Positions 1 through 7,917 of a DNA stretch of 64,000 bases are shown in pieces. The notes under the pieces were generated by a model. That model worked only from the letters and a program-made list of their open reading frames with translations, was not told the DNA's origin and ran no database searches. The stretch is from Paracraurococcus sp042666655 (GTDB lineage Bacteria > Pseudomonadota > Alphaproteobacteria > Acetobacterales > Acetobacteraceae): positions 1-64,000 of the forward strand of contig NZ_JBHTDE010000015.1 in assembly GCF_042666655.1 (NCBI RefSeq). The letters are read 5' to 3'. The stretch's first letter is position 1; every line of letters begins with the position of its first letter. Position numbers and translations under genes: made by a program.

Positions 1-515
1 GCAAACGCCCGACACTTTGCCCAAACGCCGGGGGCGACCCAGGCGTAGTGCCACGCGCCCCTGATTTTCCCAAATTCACAAGCCATATCAGGCAGTTCGC
101 AGTAGGCGGTGTTCAAGTTGGGCCTGGGCCCTTGGTCAATGCGTCCTGGCCAGAACGCGCAACCGCTCGAAGCCCTGATCAGCGCCGTGACGGCGCACGT
201 CAGCGAGGCCGGGGTGATGCTTCTGCCGGCATTGGCCGGCGACGCTCTGGACGCGATCTTGCAGCCCTTGCGCATGCGGGATCACGGCAATGCCGAAGAT
301 GATGCGGCGGACAACGCACTCGACCTCGACGAACTCGCGGCGTAGGTGGGCAGCTTGGGCGGCGATTGGCTGCCTAGCTAGAGGGGCGCGCGATGCCCGC
401 CATTGTGGCAAAGGTAGCCCAGTCGAACGGCTCCGGCCCGCATGATCCCTGCCAGGCTGCGCTGGCGATATGGTCTGCTGCCAGCCAAGCCGTGCAGCAT
501 CGGCGTTCAACATTT
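1..515. other. No supported gene before xseB
   Basis: Nothing convincing is seen here. A plus-strand reading frame of about 78 codons at 109-345 ends in an acidic stretch (DDAADNALDLDELAA) and could be the tail of a decayed gene, but it has no recognisable family or ribosome-binding site. The minus strand downstream of xseB has no obvious hairpin followed by a T-run, so the end of the xseAB operon is not marked by a clear intrinsic terminator. Confidence 0.3.
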
Positions 516-752
516 TCAAGTTGGAACCTGCCGCTCGTCGACGAGGCGGCGGACGCTTTCGATCCGCTCCTGGCAGTGCGCGGCGAGGCGCTTGGCTCGC
601 AGAACCAGCGGCTCGATCTGGTCGATGTCGGGGATGCGTCCCTGTGCTGGTTTGAGCTTTGCCGAGATCGCCAGCAGTTCACGATAGGCCTCCTCGAAAC
701 GCTCCGGGATTTTGTCCTCGGGCTTGCCGATCATGACCTGGGTGTCACTCAT
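516..752 (-). CDS. xseB: Exodeoxyribonuclease VII small subunit
   Basis: A 78-residue helical protein of the normal XseB length. XseB binds the C-terminal part of XseA to form exonuclease VII, which degrades single-stranded DNA from both ends in the cytoplasm. The sequence shows the family pattern: an acidic/hydrophobic helix with FEEAYRELLAISAKLKPAQ followed by a second helix with RIESVRRLV. Its start overlaps the end of xseA by four bases (ATGA), so the two subunits are probably translationally coupled. It is the last gene of a five-gene operon. The identification rests on size, helix pattern and position directly after xseA, which together are strong. As a plasmid-type copy it may be additional to a chromosomal xseB. 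Confidence 0.85.
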   Translation of the reverse strand: MSDTQVMIGKPEDKIPERFEEAYRELLAISAKLKPAQGRIPDIDQIEPLVLRAKRLAAHCQERIESVRRLVDERQVPT

Positions 753-2374
753 GGCTTCGTCGTCTCCTGTAGGGGACCGCCCGCAGGCAAGATACCGGTG
801 GTATTGAACGCCGGGCCATCGGGCCGCAGTAGGACGGCTCCGTCGCGCATCTCGGCGCGAACGAGAGGGGCCGCCGCGACGAGCGATGCAGCCGAGAGCG
901 GCGTCCCGACGGCGTTCCGCAGGATTGTATAGCCAGCCGCCAGCACCGTGCCGGGGTCAACTGCTTCGGCCAGGGTAAGCACCCTGCCGATCTCGCGCTC
1001 GGCGGTCTCAAGCCCCATCCGTGCGGAGCGCCCGACCTCGGCCAGCTGGTCGGCAACGTCGCGGGCGACGCCATCCAGGAGGCGCGGGGGCTCGGCCGTG
1101 ACGGCGCCGAGCGCCCGCATCACCTGACGCTCATGCGCGAGCAGATGATCGCCGGCGAGCCGAGCGATCTCCTTCCGGGCGGCGTCGAGGCCGCTGCACG
1201 CCGCGTCACGCCGGGCCCGCGCGGCAGCGAGAGCGACGCCTTCCGCCTGGAGGACCAAGTCACGGGCGGCATCGAGCGAGTTGCGGGTGTCGGGCCTCAG
1301 GCCTTCGAGCGCACCACGCACGGTCCGCTCGGCGGCGCTCAGGCTGTCCCGGACGCCGCGCCCGATCTCGGTCTCGGCCGCGGTGATGCCCCGGTCATAG
1401 TGGGCGACAGCCAGCTGCGCCTGGGATCGGATCTCGACAAAGGCCCGATCTGCAGCCTGGGCCGCGCCAACGACGGCCGTCCGGATGTGCTCGGCCACCT
1501 TCGACGGGGTGTCGAGCGGGATGCAGGCGACTTCGTCGAGCAGGTTCTTGTCGCGCTCGTGGCCGATGCCGGTCATCACCGGCATCGGCATCTTGCACAC
1601 GGCTTCGGTCAGCTTCTCGTCGACGAGGTAAGCGAGGTCGCCCGCCGCGCCGCCGCCGCGGATGATGGCGAGCGCGCAAAAGGGAGAGGCCTGGTGGGCG
1701 CGGTAGAGTGTCCGCATCTCGGCCACGATGCGCGCCGCGGCGTCGGCGGTCTGGAATGGCGCCTCGATGAAGGTGAACTCGACCAAGGCGGCCCTTGCCA
1801 GGCGGTCCACGGTGGAGCGGAAATCGCCGAGGCCGGCGGCGCCGGAAGGCGAGATCACCGCCACGCGGAGGAAGTCGCCCGGCCGGCGGAGGGCACGGTT
1901 CCGCTCCCAGATGCCGGCTGCTGTCAGTCGCTTGCGGATAGCCTCGGCGCGCGCCTTCAGGTCGCCGAGCGAGTAGCTCGGGTCGATGTCCTCGATCTCG
2001 ACCGAGTAGCCATAGTTGGCGTCGAGCCGCGACGTGAGCTTCACGAGCACCTTGGCCCCGGGCTCGAGGTGGAGCCCCACGGCCGCAAAAGCCTCGGTGA
2101 TCCGGCGGTAGACGCCCGCCCAGCAGCCGCCGTTCACCTGGGCCAGCTTCTTGCCGGTCGCGTCGTGCTCCACGAACTCCATGCGGACAAACTTGTTCGC
2201 CGGCTTCAGGGTCAGCAACTCGCACCGAACCCATGCGGCCGGGACCAACTTCACCTGCGCGGCGACGCCATCGAGATAGGCCTTCAGGCCGACCGCCTCG
2301 TTGGTGCGGTCGACGGGAAGGTCGGCCGGGGGGACGCTGCCGGCGCGGCCGGTATCGGCTGGGTGCGTGCTCAT
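749..2374 (-). CDS. xseA: Exodeoxyribonuclease VII large subunit
   Basis: A 541-residue XseA, about 90 residues longer than the usual protein. Residues roughly 25-130 form the N-terminal OB-fold that binds single-stranded DNA. The central nuclease domain contains the family signatures VAVISPSGAAGLGDF, ALAIIRGGGAAGDL, and the conserved PVMTGIGHERDKNLLDEVA followed by DTPSKVAEHI, the XseA active-site region. A long helical arm follows and the C terminus carries the short barrel (DPGTVLAAGYTILRNA). It starts 12 bases after the GGCT/HD gene and overlaps xseB by four bases. An xseAB pair inside an operon with MerR, VWA and GGCT/HD genes is unusual; the chromosomal pair normally sits in housekeeping surroundings. 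Likely a second, specialised ExoVII. Confidence 0.93.
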   Translation of the reverse strand: MSTHPADTGRAGSVPPADLPVDRTNEAVGLKAYLDGVAAQVKLVPAAWVRCELLTLKPANKFVRMEFVEHDATGKKLAQVNGGCWAGVYRRITEAFAAVGLHLEPGAKVLVKLTSRLDANYGYSVEIEDIDPSYSLGDLKARAEAIRKRLTAAGIWERNRALRRPGDFLRVAVISPSGAAGLGDFRSTVDRLARAALVEFTFIEAPFQTADAAARIVAEMRTLYRAHQASPFCALAIIRGGGAAGDLAYLVDEKLTEAVCKMPMPVMTGIGHERDKNLLDEVACIPLDTPSKVAEHIRTAVVGAAQAADRAFVEIRSQAQLAVAHYDRGITAAETEIGRGVRDSLSAAERTVRGALEGLRPDTRNSLDAARDLVLQAEGVALAAARARRDAACSGLDAARKEIARLAGDHLLAHERQVMRALGAVTAEPPRLLDGVARDVADQLAEVGRSARMGLETAEREIGRVLTLAEAVDPGTVLAAGYTILRNAVGTPLSAASLVAAAPLVRAEMRDGAVLLRPDGPAFNTTGILPAGGPLQETTKP

Positions 2375-2386
2375 ACCGCCCTGATA

Positions 2387-3364
2387 TTACACGGCGGCGC
2401 GAAGGGCGCTTTGCCGCGCGACGCGCCGCGCGGGGACGGCGGCATCGAGGGACCACGCCCGGGCGAGATCCGCCCGCACCGCGCCGGTCGTGCCGCGCTG
2501 CCAGGCCGCGGCCTGGATGCCGGGATCGAGGGCGGCCGCCGTGCTGAGCAGGCGCGCGATCGGACGCCGGCCGAGCCGCGCCAATTCCAGCCGGTCGGCG
2601 TCCCAACAGCAGCCGATGGTCGGGTCGGCCGATACCTCGCCCATCTCGTGGCGGGCGCAGGCCGCGGCCAGCACCGCGACCCGCTCCGGCCCGAGTTCCA
2701 GCACACCCTGCGCCGCAAGGTCCCGCACATACGCCGCGGCCCGCTCGCCGTGGCCAGGATCGCCCGCCTCGTTGCGCCGCTGGCTGTCGTGCAGCAGCGC
2801 GAAGAGATCGACCAGCGCCGGATCGGCGCCGGGCATCGCCGCGGCCAGGGTCCGGCCATTCTCCAGCACCCGCAGCCAGTGCGCCGTGCCGTGGATGCCA
2901 TCGCGCGGCAGCCGGTAGCCGCCCAGGACATGCTGCACCAGTGCGGGCGTCACCGCCCCCGTCCAGGCGGCCAGCTCCGCGACATAGACGGCGTCCAGCC
3001 TGCGGGCGGTGGCAGCGGCCACGACGCGGTCCAGATAGCCCGGCCTTGGAAAGCCCGGCGCGGTCTCGGTCGCCAGGTAGAGCAAGGCGGGACTACCGCC
3101 GGCCTCAATCTCGGCCTTCGCGTAGTGGCCGCTGGCCACGCCCTCATAGCGATCGAGCGTGGCCTCGCAGTCCCGGGTCAGCTGCCAGACCAAGCCCCAG
3201 GCCTGACCGCCCTGGCAGGGCAGCAGGGTGGCGACGCCGCGGCGGTTGATGACGAAGCGCCACCCCGACAGCGCCACGACTGGCCCGGGCTCCGCCGCCG
3301 GGCAACGCTCCCGCATCTGGTCGAGGCAGAGGTTCGAGCCATAGGCCAGGTAGCGTCGCCTCAT
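2387..3364 (-). CDS. Gamma-glutamylcyclotransferase-like / HD-type fusion
   Basis: A 325-residue two-domain protein. The first ~125 residues are a gamma-glutamylcyclotransferase-like (AIG2/ChaC) fold: it opens with YLAYGSNLCLDQM, the glycine-rich YGSNL substrate loop, and has RYEGVASGHY, where the glutamate matches the catalytic acid of the family. Such enzymes release 5-oxoproline from gamma-glutamyl amines or peptides. The second half (about 155-270) resembles an HD-type hydrolase: IHGTAHWLRVLENG, then ALLHDSQRRNEAGDPGHGERAA, and AACARHEMGE, offering the His and His-Asp residues expected for a metal site. The start overlaps the VWA gene by four bases (ATGA), indicating coupled translation. 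The two halves are recognised from motifs only; the substrate is unknown. The pairing of these domains in one chain is uncommon. Confidence 0.7.
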   Translation of the reverse strand: MRRRYLAYGSNLCLDQMRERCPAAEPGPVVALSGWRFVINRRGVATLLPCQGGQAWGLVWQLTRDCEATLDRYEGVASGHYAKAEIEAGGSPALLYLATETAPGFPRPGYLDRVVAAATARRLDAVYVAELAAWTGAVTPALVQHVLGGYRLPRDGIHGTAHWLRVLENGRTLAAAMPGADPALVDLFALLHDSQRRNEAGDPGHGERAAAYVRDLAAQGVLELGPERVAVLAAACARHEMGEVSADPTIGCCWDADRLELARLGRRPIARLLSTAAALDPGIQAAAWQRGTTGAVRADLARAWSLDAAVPARRVARQSALRAAV

Positions 3365-4692
3365 CGGCCGGGCCGCCCGAAGCGCTCGCTGATGGAGGGC
3401 GGTGCCGCGGCGCGCAGATCCACCTCGCCGTGGACGCGCTGGTAGGAGGCGGCGAAGACCTCCTTGCGGGTCCGCTCATCCCAGTCCTCGCCGACCCGGC
3501 GCAGCACCAGCACCAGCTCGGCCAGCAGTGGCTCGGCGCCGGCCAGGCCACGGGCGTAGCGCTGCATCCAGCGCAGCTCCCGCTCGAGGTAGTGCCGCGC
3601 GGCCCGGCGGTCGCCGTCGCGGTTCATCCTCACCGCCCGGCGCAGCACCTCCGCCTGCCAGGCCTGCACGGCGGCGAGGCTTCGGTCAGCGTCCCGCCGC
3701 TGGGCAGTGTTCTCCCGGCCGCCGACCAGACGCAGTTCGACCTCCACCGGGCGGGCCTCGGCCAGGCCGCCTCCTTCCGGCAGCGCCCCGCCGGCTGAGA
3801 CGCCGAGCAGCAGCGCCGTCCCCATCGCACCCGTCGGGCCGTGCAGCCGGAACACCACCCGCTTCGGGCGGTCCGGCAGCAGCGTGCCGACCAGCACCTC
3901 GAGCGCGCCGGGCAGCGCCGTCTGCGACCAGGCGCCCACCACCTCGGCCCGCAGGGTCGCCGGCACCGTCAGGCGGAGCGTGGCGCGCTCGAGCAGCGCG
4001 TCGCGGCCCTCCCGCAGCTCGCCCAGCACCACCTCGCCGATCTCGTGCGCCTCGCCGGCATCGTGCAGCCGGCCGCCACCGGCCTCGGCCATGGCGCCGA
4101 GCAGCTCCTCGTCATAGCCATCGCCGATGCCGACGGCCGAGGTGATGATGCCGCGCTTCAGGAGCTCGCCGGCGTGGTGGGCGAGCTCGGCCCGGTCGGT
4201 GGTGCCCTCGTTGGCCTGGCCGTCCGAGAGCAGCATCAGCCGGTGCGAGGCGCCCGTCCCGGCCGCCATGGCGATCGCCACATGCTCGGCGGCGAGCAGC
4301 CAGCCGGCGAACAGGTTGGTGCCGCCGCGCGGGGCCAGCTTGCCGATTGCCCGGGCCGCGGCCCGGCGCCCGGCCGGGTCCATCGGACGGGCATCGAGCA
4401 GCAGCTCGGCCTTGCTGTCGAAGGCGACCAGAGTCAGCTGGTCGGTGGCACCGAGCGCCTCGGCCACGGCCAGCGCGGTCCGGCGGGCGGCGTCGAGCTT
4501 GTCGCCGGCCATGGAGCCGGAGACATCGATGGCCAGCGCCAGGTTGAGCGGTGGCGCCTGTGGCGCCGCGTCCCGGCCGCCTTCAGCGACAAGGTCGGCC
4601 ACGAGGTAGCGGACGGAACCGCCGCCCTCCCAGGCCAGGGCACGGTCGAGGCCGGCGGTGAGGGTGAGGCGGGTGGTCTGGGTGTCGGTCAT
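3361..4692 (-). CDS. VWA-domain (inter-alpha-inhibitor-like) protein
   Basis: A 443-residue protein with a von Willebrand factor A domain at about residues 48-215. All metal-ion-dependent adhesion site elements are visible: DVSGS (first loop), the threonine of RGGTNL, and the aspartate of LLSDGQ. The preceding segment and the C-terminal beta-rich part resemble the Ca-activated chloride-channel/inter-alpha-trypsin inhibitor type of VWA protein. There is no signal peptide or transmembrane helix, so it should act in the cytoplasm, probably as a metal-dependent binding scaffold. The ATG used here overlaps the MerR stop codon (ATGA); a much longer open frame upstream is antisense/out-of-frame noise over the MerR gene. 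Its partners are presumably the other products of this operon. Confidence 0.85.
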   Translation of the reverse strand: MTDTQTTRLTLTAGLDRALAWEGGGSVRYLVADLVAEGGRDAAPQAPPLNLALAIDVSGSMAGDKLDAARRTALAVAEALGATDQLTLVAFDSKAELLLDARPMDPAGRRAAARAIGKLAPRGGTNLFAGWLLAAEHVAIAMAAGTGASHRLMLLSDGQANEGTTDRAELAHHAGELLKRGIITSAVGIGDGYDEELLGAMAEAGGGRLHDAGEAHEIGEVVLGELREGRDALLERATLRLTVPATLRAEVVGAWSQTALPGALEVLVGTLLPDRPKRVVFRLHGPTGAMGTALLLGVSAGGALPEGGGLAEARPVEVELRLVGGRENTAQRRDADRSLAAVQAWQAEVLRRAVRMNRDGDRRAARHYLERELRWMQRYARGLAGAEPLLAELVLVLRRVGEDWDERTRKEVFAASYQRVHGEVDLRAAAPPSISERFGRPGR

Positions 4693-5339
4693 GGGTCCCT
4701 CCCGAGTAGGATGTCGCGGATGAGGTCGGCGCAGCGCTCGAGCCGGGCGCGTTGCTCGGCGTCGAGGCGGCTGCGGACCGCGAGCTCGACGTCGGGGGTG
4801 ACGGAGATGCGGAGCCAGTCCTCGGCGCGGGCCTTGCGGGCGGGCTCGGGGCGGGCCTGTGCGAGGCGGCGCTCCAGCCCCTCGAAGCCGGTCGGCGGCA
4901 GCGCCAGGGAGCCCTGGAGCCGTGCTGGCGGTGCCTCCGCTGCGTCCTGCGGCGGGGGTGGTGCGGCGGCCGCCATCATCGGCACGGGCGCGGCTCGCTC
5001 TCGGACGGCACGGAGGTAGTCGAGTGCCGAGGACGGCGCCGGTGCTGGCTGGCGCGGCTCGGGCGCGAGGTCGGAGGCCCGGCTGGCATGGGCGCGCAGC
5101 TGCTCGGGCGTGGCCACCAGCAGCTCCTGCCGGATGGCGGCGAGCGGCATGCCGAGGCGATCGCGCATGCCGCGGATGGCCAGCAGGCGCTCGAGGGCAT
5201 CGGCCGAGTAGCGGGCGCCGGGGCCACGGGAGCGCGGCCCAGGGATCAGCCCTTGGGCGACCCAGGAGCGGATGGTTCGGGCTTCCAGGCCCGAGGCCTC
5301 CGCCAGCTCGGCGAGGGTGGGTTCGGCAGTTGTGGTCAT
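4689..5339 (-). CDS. MerR-family transcriptional regulator
   Basis: A 216-residue regulator that heads a five-gene operon. Residues 6-75 form a MerR winged helix-turn-helix: TLAELAEASGLEARTIRSW, then the wing GLIPGPRSRGPGARYSADAL, and LLAIRGMRDRLGMPLAAIRQ. A proline/alanine-rich linker (about 100-140) leads to a C-terminal domain without a recognised ligand pocket and without the cysteine pattern of metal sensors. The ATG at 5339 was chosen because it begins right before the HTH; an in-frame ATG 30 bases upstream (MSQLVKYRAD) and a longer frame also exist. The start lies just after a possible -10 box and a GACATGTC palindrome, so autoregulation is plausible. Its stop overlaps the VWA start by four bases. 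Confidence 0.88.
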   Translation of the reverse strand: MTTTAEPTLAELAEASGLEARTIRSWVAQGLIPGPRSRGPGARYSADALERLLAIRGMRDRLGMPLAAIRQELLVATPEQLRAHASRASDLAPEPRQPAPAPSSALDYLRAVRERAAPVPMMAAAAPPPPQDAAEAPPARLQGSLALPPTGFEGLERRLAQARPEPARKARAEDWLRISVTPDVELAVRSRLDAEQRARLERCADLIRDILLGRDP

Positions 5340-5400
5340 GTCGGCACGGTATTTCACGAGTTGCGACATGTCTATATGTTTTTGCGTTACCGATCGGACT
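5340..5400 (-). promoter_or_regulatory. Possible promoter/operator of the MerR-VWA-GGCT-xseAB operon
   Basis: Reading on the minus strand, an AT-rich stretch with CATATAGA (5371-5378) could serve as a -10 element in otherwise GC-rich DNA, and it abuts the perfect palindrome GACATGTC (5365-5372). MerR proteins bind dyads in the promoter spacer or next to it, so this is the natural operator candidate. No good -35 box is evident. This is inference from base composition and position. Confidence 0.3.
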
Positions 5401-5603
5401 ATGCAGGGCATTCGTGCTGGCACTCGAACAGTCGGATGCCATTCACGCGACGGACCTGCGGCAGCGTGGCATCGCAAGCCTCTGGAAATTCGGCTCCGTT
5501 GCCTCTGGCGAGGGTTTCGGAATGATGCGCACGAGGAGGTAGATCAAACGTGTCGCCAGCCCGGCCCCTTCACCTCGGCCATCTGGCCTCAAAGAGAAGG
5601 GGC

Positions 5604-5942
5604 CTACAGCCCCAGTCGCGCTGCTGCGGCCTGAAGTCGCGCCACATCGCCCTCGCGCCATTGATGCCGGGTCAGCAGGCTGGTCGCTTCAGTCGCCGGC
5701 ATGCCGAGGGCCGCGCCGATCGCAGCGGGCATTGTGATGCCGCGCTCCTCCAGCTCCTGGCCGATCAGCATCCGCAGGCGGATTGTGACCAGCCGGTCGG
5801 CCTGCCTGGCGCGTCGCTCCTCGGGCGTGAGCTTCGGCTTCGCAGGTGCCGGTGGCGGCGGCTCGTCAGGGGGTACGTTCATGCGGGCCAGGTAGTCGCG
5901 GCAGTGACGGTCGTCATCCCCGGCCCGCCAAGGCTGCGTCAA
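5604..5942 (-). CDS. Small HTH-like protein, dispersed family copy 1
   Basis: A protein of up to 112 residues and one of five related sequences in this window (others near 22.2, 23.3, 25.6 and 50.7 kb). It has a proline-rich N terminus, the invariant block PAKPKLTPEERRARQADRL, a helix with IRLRMLIGQELEERGI, and a C-terminal segment (AAIGAALGMPATEATSLLTR followed by REGDVARLQAAAARLGL) that reads like a Cro/C1-type helix-turn-helix. The exact start is uncertain: ATG at 5882 gives 92 residues, but the codons before it (DYLARM) are echoed upstream of copy 3, which favours the longer form. Function is unknown; the HTH reading is inference from the helix pattern. Confidence 0.6.
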   Translation of the reverse strand: MTQPWRAGDDDRHCRDYLARMNVPPDEPPPPAPAKPKLTPEERRARQADRLVTIRLRMLIGQELEERGITMPAAIGAALGMPATEATSLLTRHQWREGDVARLQAAAARLGL

Positions 5943-6075
5943 TCGAGCAGCACGGGGTGGGACGGTCCCGTTCAGACGCTCGGCAGCGAAGGTACATGTC
6001 CGGCCTTATCGTCACCGCACCCTTACGCTGCGAAGCGCTCAGCGGCTGCAGCTTCGGGACGAATAGGAGGAATAG

Positions 6076-6180
6076 ATGCGTGTAGCCTTACTGAAACTTG
6101 GGCTGAAATTCCCGCTTTCAAATGGCAGCGCCGGCCTCCGCCTCACACCAGGCCAGGAAATCGGCTGCTGCGCGGCATAG
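6076..6180 (+). CDS. Possible 34-residue ORF with a strong ribosome-binding site
   Basis: An ATG preceded by AGGAGGA at ideal distance opens a 34-codon frame beginning MRVALLKLGLKFPLSNG and ending in CCAA. The Shine-Dalgarno sequence is better than those of most neighbouring genes. No homologue is recognised, and codon use cannot be judged over so short a stretch. It may be a leader peptide or chance. Confidence 0.2.
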   Translation: MRVALLKLGLKFPLSNGSAGLRLTPGQEIGCCAA

Positions 6181-6437
6181 GCGCGGCGGGTGTGCGGGTT
6201 GCGGCTGTGAAGAATTTGAGGGAGCGCAGACTCGCGAGCCCTCCTGTGGAGGCTACCAGCACGGGCACTTTCGCTGTCGCTGAGCCTAGATTTGCGGGAA
6301 AGCCCACGTTCACGGGCCGACACCCGGTAGGGGGCAAGCCGTCTTAAGATAGACGTTCAGCCATGCCTTGTCGATGATTACATGCGCCAGCGCAGGAGTT
6401 TGGGCCACGAGCGACAGCAACTACCTGGAGGTTCCAA

Positions 6438-7097
6438 ATGGAGTGGCAGTCTATTGAAGGCTACGTTCCGCTTGGTCGTCTAGAAGACTTTCTGGTCGGC
6501 AATAAGACCCTTGTCGATTCGTGGCGCCTTAAAAAAACTCTCAACACCTTATTAGATCTTTCATGCAAGCTTTCTGATGGTGTTATAGAAGCAGCTGGCA
6601 TTGAGCAAGAAACTGGTGAATTAATTGAAATACATGCCTCAGCGTGGCGCATATATCAGCATGCAGAAAGTTTTCTTGACAATCTTTATCTAATTGAAGA
6701 AATCAGAGCAGGCAGACGAATAATGATCCTTGGCAGCAAGGAAGGTATAATCATCTGTTACCCTATCATTGCGTTGAGGAGTCTTGCTCTCGCCTTCGGT
6801 GCGGAGAACCCTCCTCCTGCACCGTCAGTGCAGCCGCGTGACTGGATCACAGCATCCGCCATCGCGCTCCGCGACGATCAAACACTCAACCTAGGCACCG
6901 CGCTCCCACCCCGCGATGCCGCAGCGACGTGGATGCGGGGGTATGCTCGTGCGATGCAGGATGCGGGCTTGAGACCGAAGCGTGATCAGACCTTGCGTCT
7001 TTGCCAAGTCGAGGCCGGTTGTACCTACCGGCAGGCCTTGGCCGCCTGGAACAGCCTGCCGGCCGATTGGAAAAATCATACACGCACCCCGACATAG
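6438..7097 (+). CDS. Hypothetical protein with AT-rich 5' half
   Basis: A 219-residue protein of unknown function. The first ~120 codons are clearly lower in GC than the surroundings (TTA, AGA, ATA and AAT codons are common), while the last ~90 codons return to the local high-GC style. The N-terminal half is mostly helical and acidic (WRLKKTLNTLLDLSCKLSDG). The C-terminal segment WMRGYARAMQDAGLRPKRDQ followed by TYRQALAAWNSLPADW resembles the small DNA-binding-like tails seen on plasmid-borne hypothetical proteins of this group. A ribosome-binding site (CTGGAGG) lies just upstream of the ATG. The composition step suggests a domain-level recombination or a recently acquired 5' part. Confidence 0.65.
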   Translation: MEWQSIEGYVPLGRLEDFLVGNKTLVDSWRLKKTLNTLLDLSCKLSDGVIEAAGIEQETGELIEIHASAWRIYQHAESFLDNLYLIEEIRAGRRIMILGSKEGIIICYPIIALRSLALAFGAENPPPAPSVQPRDWITASAIALRDDQTLNLGTALPPRDAAATWMRGYARAMQDAGLRPKRDQTLRLCQVEAGCTYRQALAAWNSLPADWKNHTRTPT

Positions 7098-7377
7098 TGA
7101 GCTGCGGCTGAGCCGGTGCCCGCTAGGCGCCCGCTAGACGCCCGCTACTAGCTAACCAAGAGCAGGTCGCCATCCCCTAGACACTCGGCACTTCCCAACG
7201 ATGGAGGAGCCGCGATGCTTCACGCCTTATCCAACTCTCCCAGCTTGCACGCGCCAGACAATGGTCGGGCGATACTGCCGTGAGGAGGTCATACTCAGCT
7301 TCCTGCACCGTGCTCAGTTCGAACAACCATGATCTCTTTCTTGGCCTGCGCGACACGGCTGGGTTCCGGCACTTACT

Positions 7378-7815
7378 GTGAGCAAGCACACACGCACCGC
7401 TCGCTTGGTCCGACCTTCGGTAAATCCGCGACGGAAGCACGAGGTGGGCCCGCTCCTTCCTCGCGTCTCGAACCCTGCGCCATGTCCGGGCGACCTTCTC
7501 CGGCATACGACCGCACCGGGTAACGGAGCAAACGATAAGGAAGATCTGCCTCAGCCCCTGCCCCGGCTGCTGTCGGCAGCCGAGGTCGCTGTCGTCTTCA
7601 ATCGCTCGGAGCGCGCTATCCGCGCCTGGACGCAGCGCGGGTATCTCCGGCCGGTGCGGGTCGGACGATCGCTGTTCTTCCGCGAGGACGACGTCCGCGC
7701 ACTGGTCGCCGACCAGCTCTGCCGCGGCATCCTGGCCCACGCTCCGGATCAGGCTGACCGGGTTGCGCCACCGCCGGGCACGTTGGGCCCACGCCGTCGC
7801 AAGCCACTGAAATAG
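7378..7815 (+). CDS. Helix-turn-helix (excisionase-type) protein
   Basis: The supported part is a short DNA-binding domain: LLSAAEVAVVFNRSERAIRAW, then TQRGYLRPVRVGRSLFFRE, and DDVRALVADQLCRG, the pattern of the HTH_17/excisionase-like family that recognises DNA through a winged helix. The frame is open from a GTG at 7378, but the first ~60 residues are arginine/proline-rich and low in information, so the true start could be later. It sits about 100 bases before a pair of tyrosine recombinases in the same direction, the usual position for a recombination directionality factor or a regulator of the recombinases. Confidence 0.6.
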   Translation: MSKHTRTARLVRPSVNPRRKHEVGPLLPRVSNPAPCPGDLLRHTTAPGNGANDKEDLPQPLPRLLSAAEVAVVFNRSERAIRAWTQRGYLRPVRVGRSLFFREDDVRALVADQLCRGILAHAPDQADRVAPPPGTLGPRRRKPLK

Positions 7816-7917
7816 TTGGCGGTTTTTTGCTTTTTTCGCAAGGACATCGGCGCCAGTTCGCCTGGGACTGGCATAGGGTGACCTCCCGATTTTCCCCAGT
7901 TGACCGGAGACAGCCAA

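Noticed and set aside
109..345. 78-codon plus-strand frame near the window start
   Set aside because: It has some protein-like character but no ribosome-binding site, no family and unclear start; left as part of an empty region.
1133..3445. Long plus-strand open frame (770 codons) opposite xseA and the GGCT/HD gene
   Set aside because: Antisense shadow typical of high-GC DNA: no domain, Gly/Arg/His-rich, while the opposite strand encodes clear family proteins.
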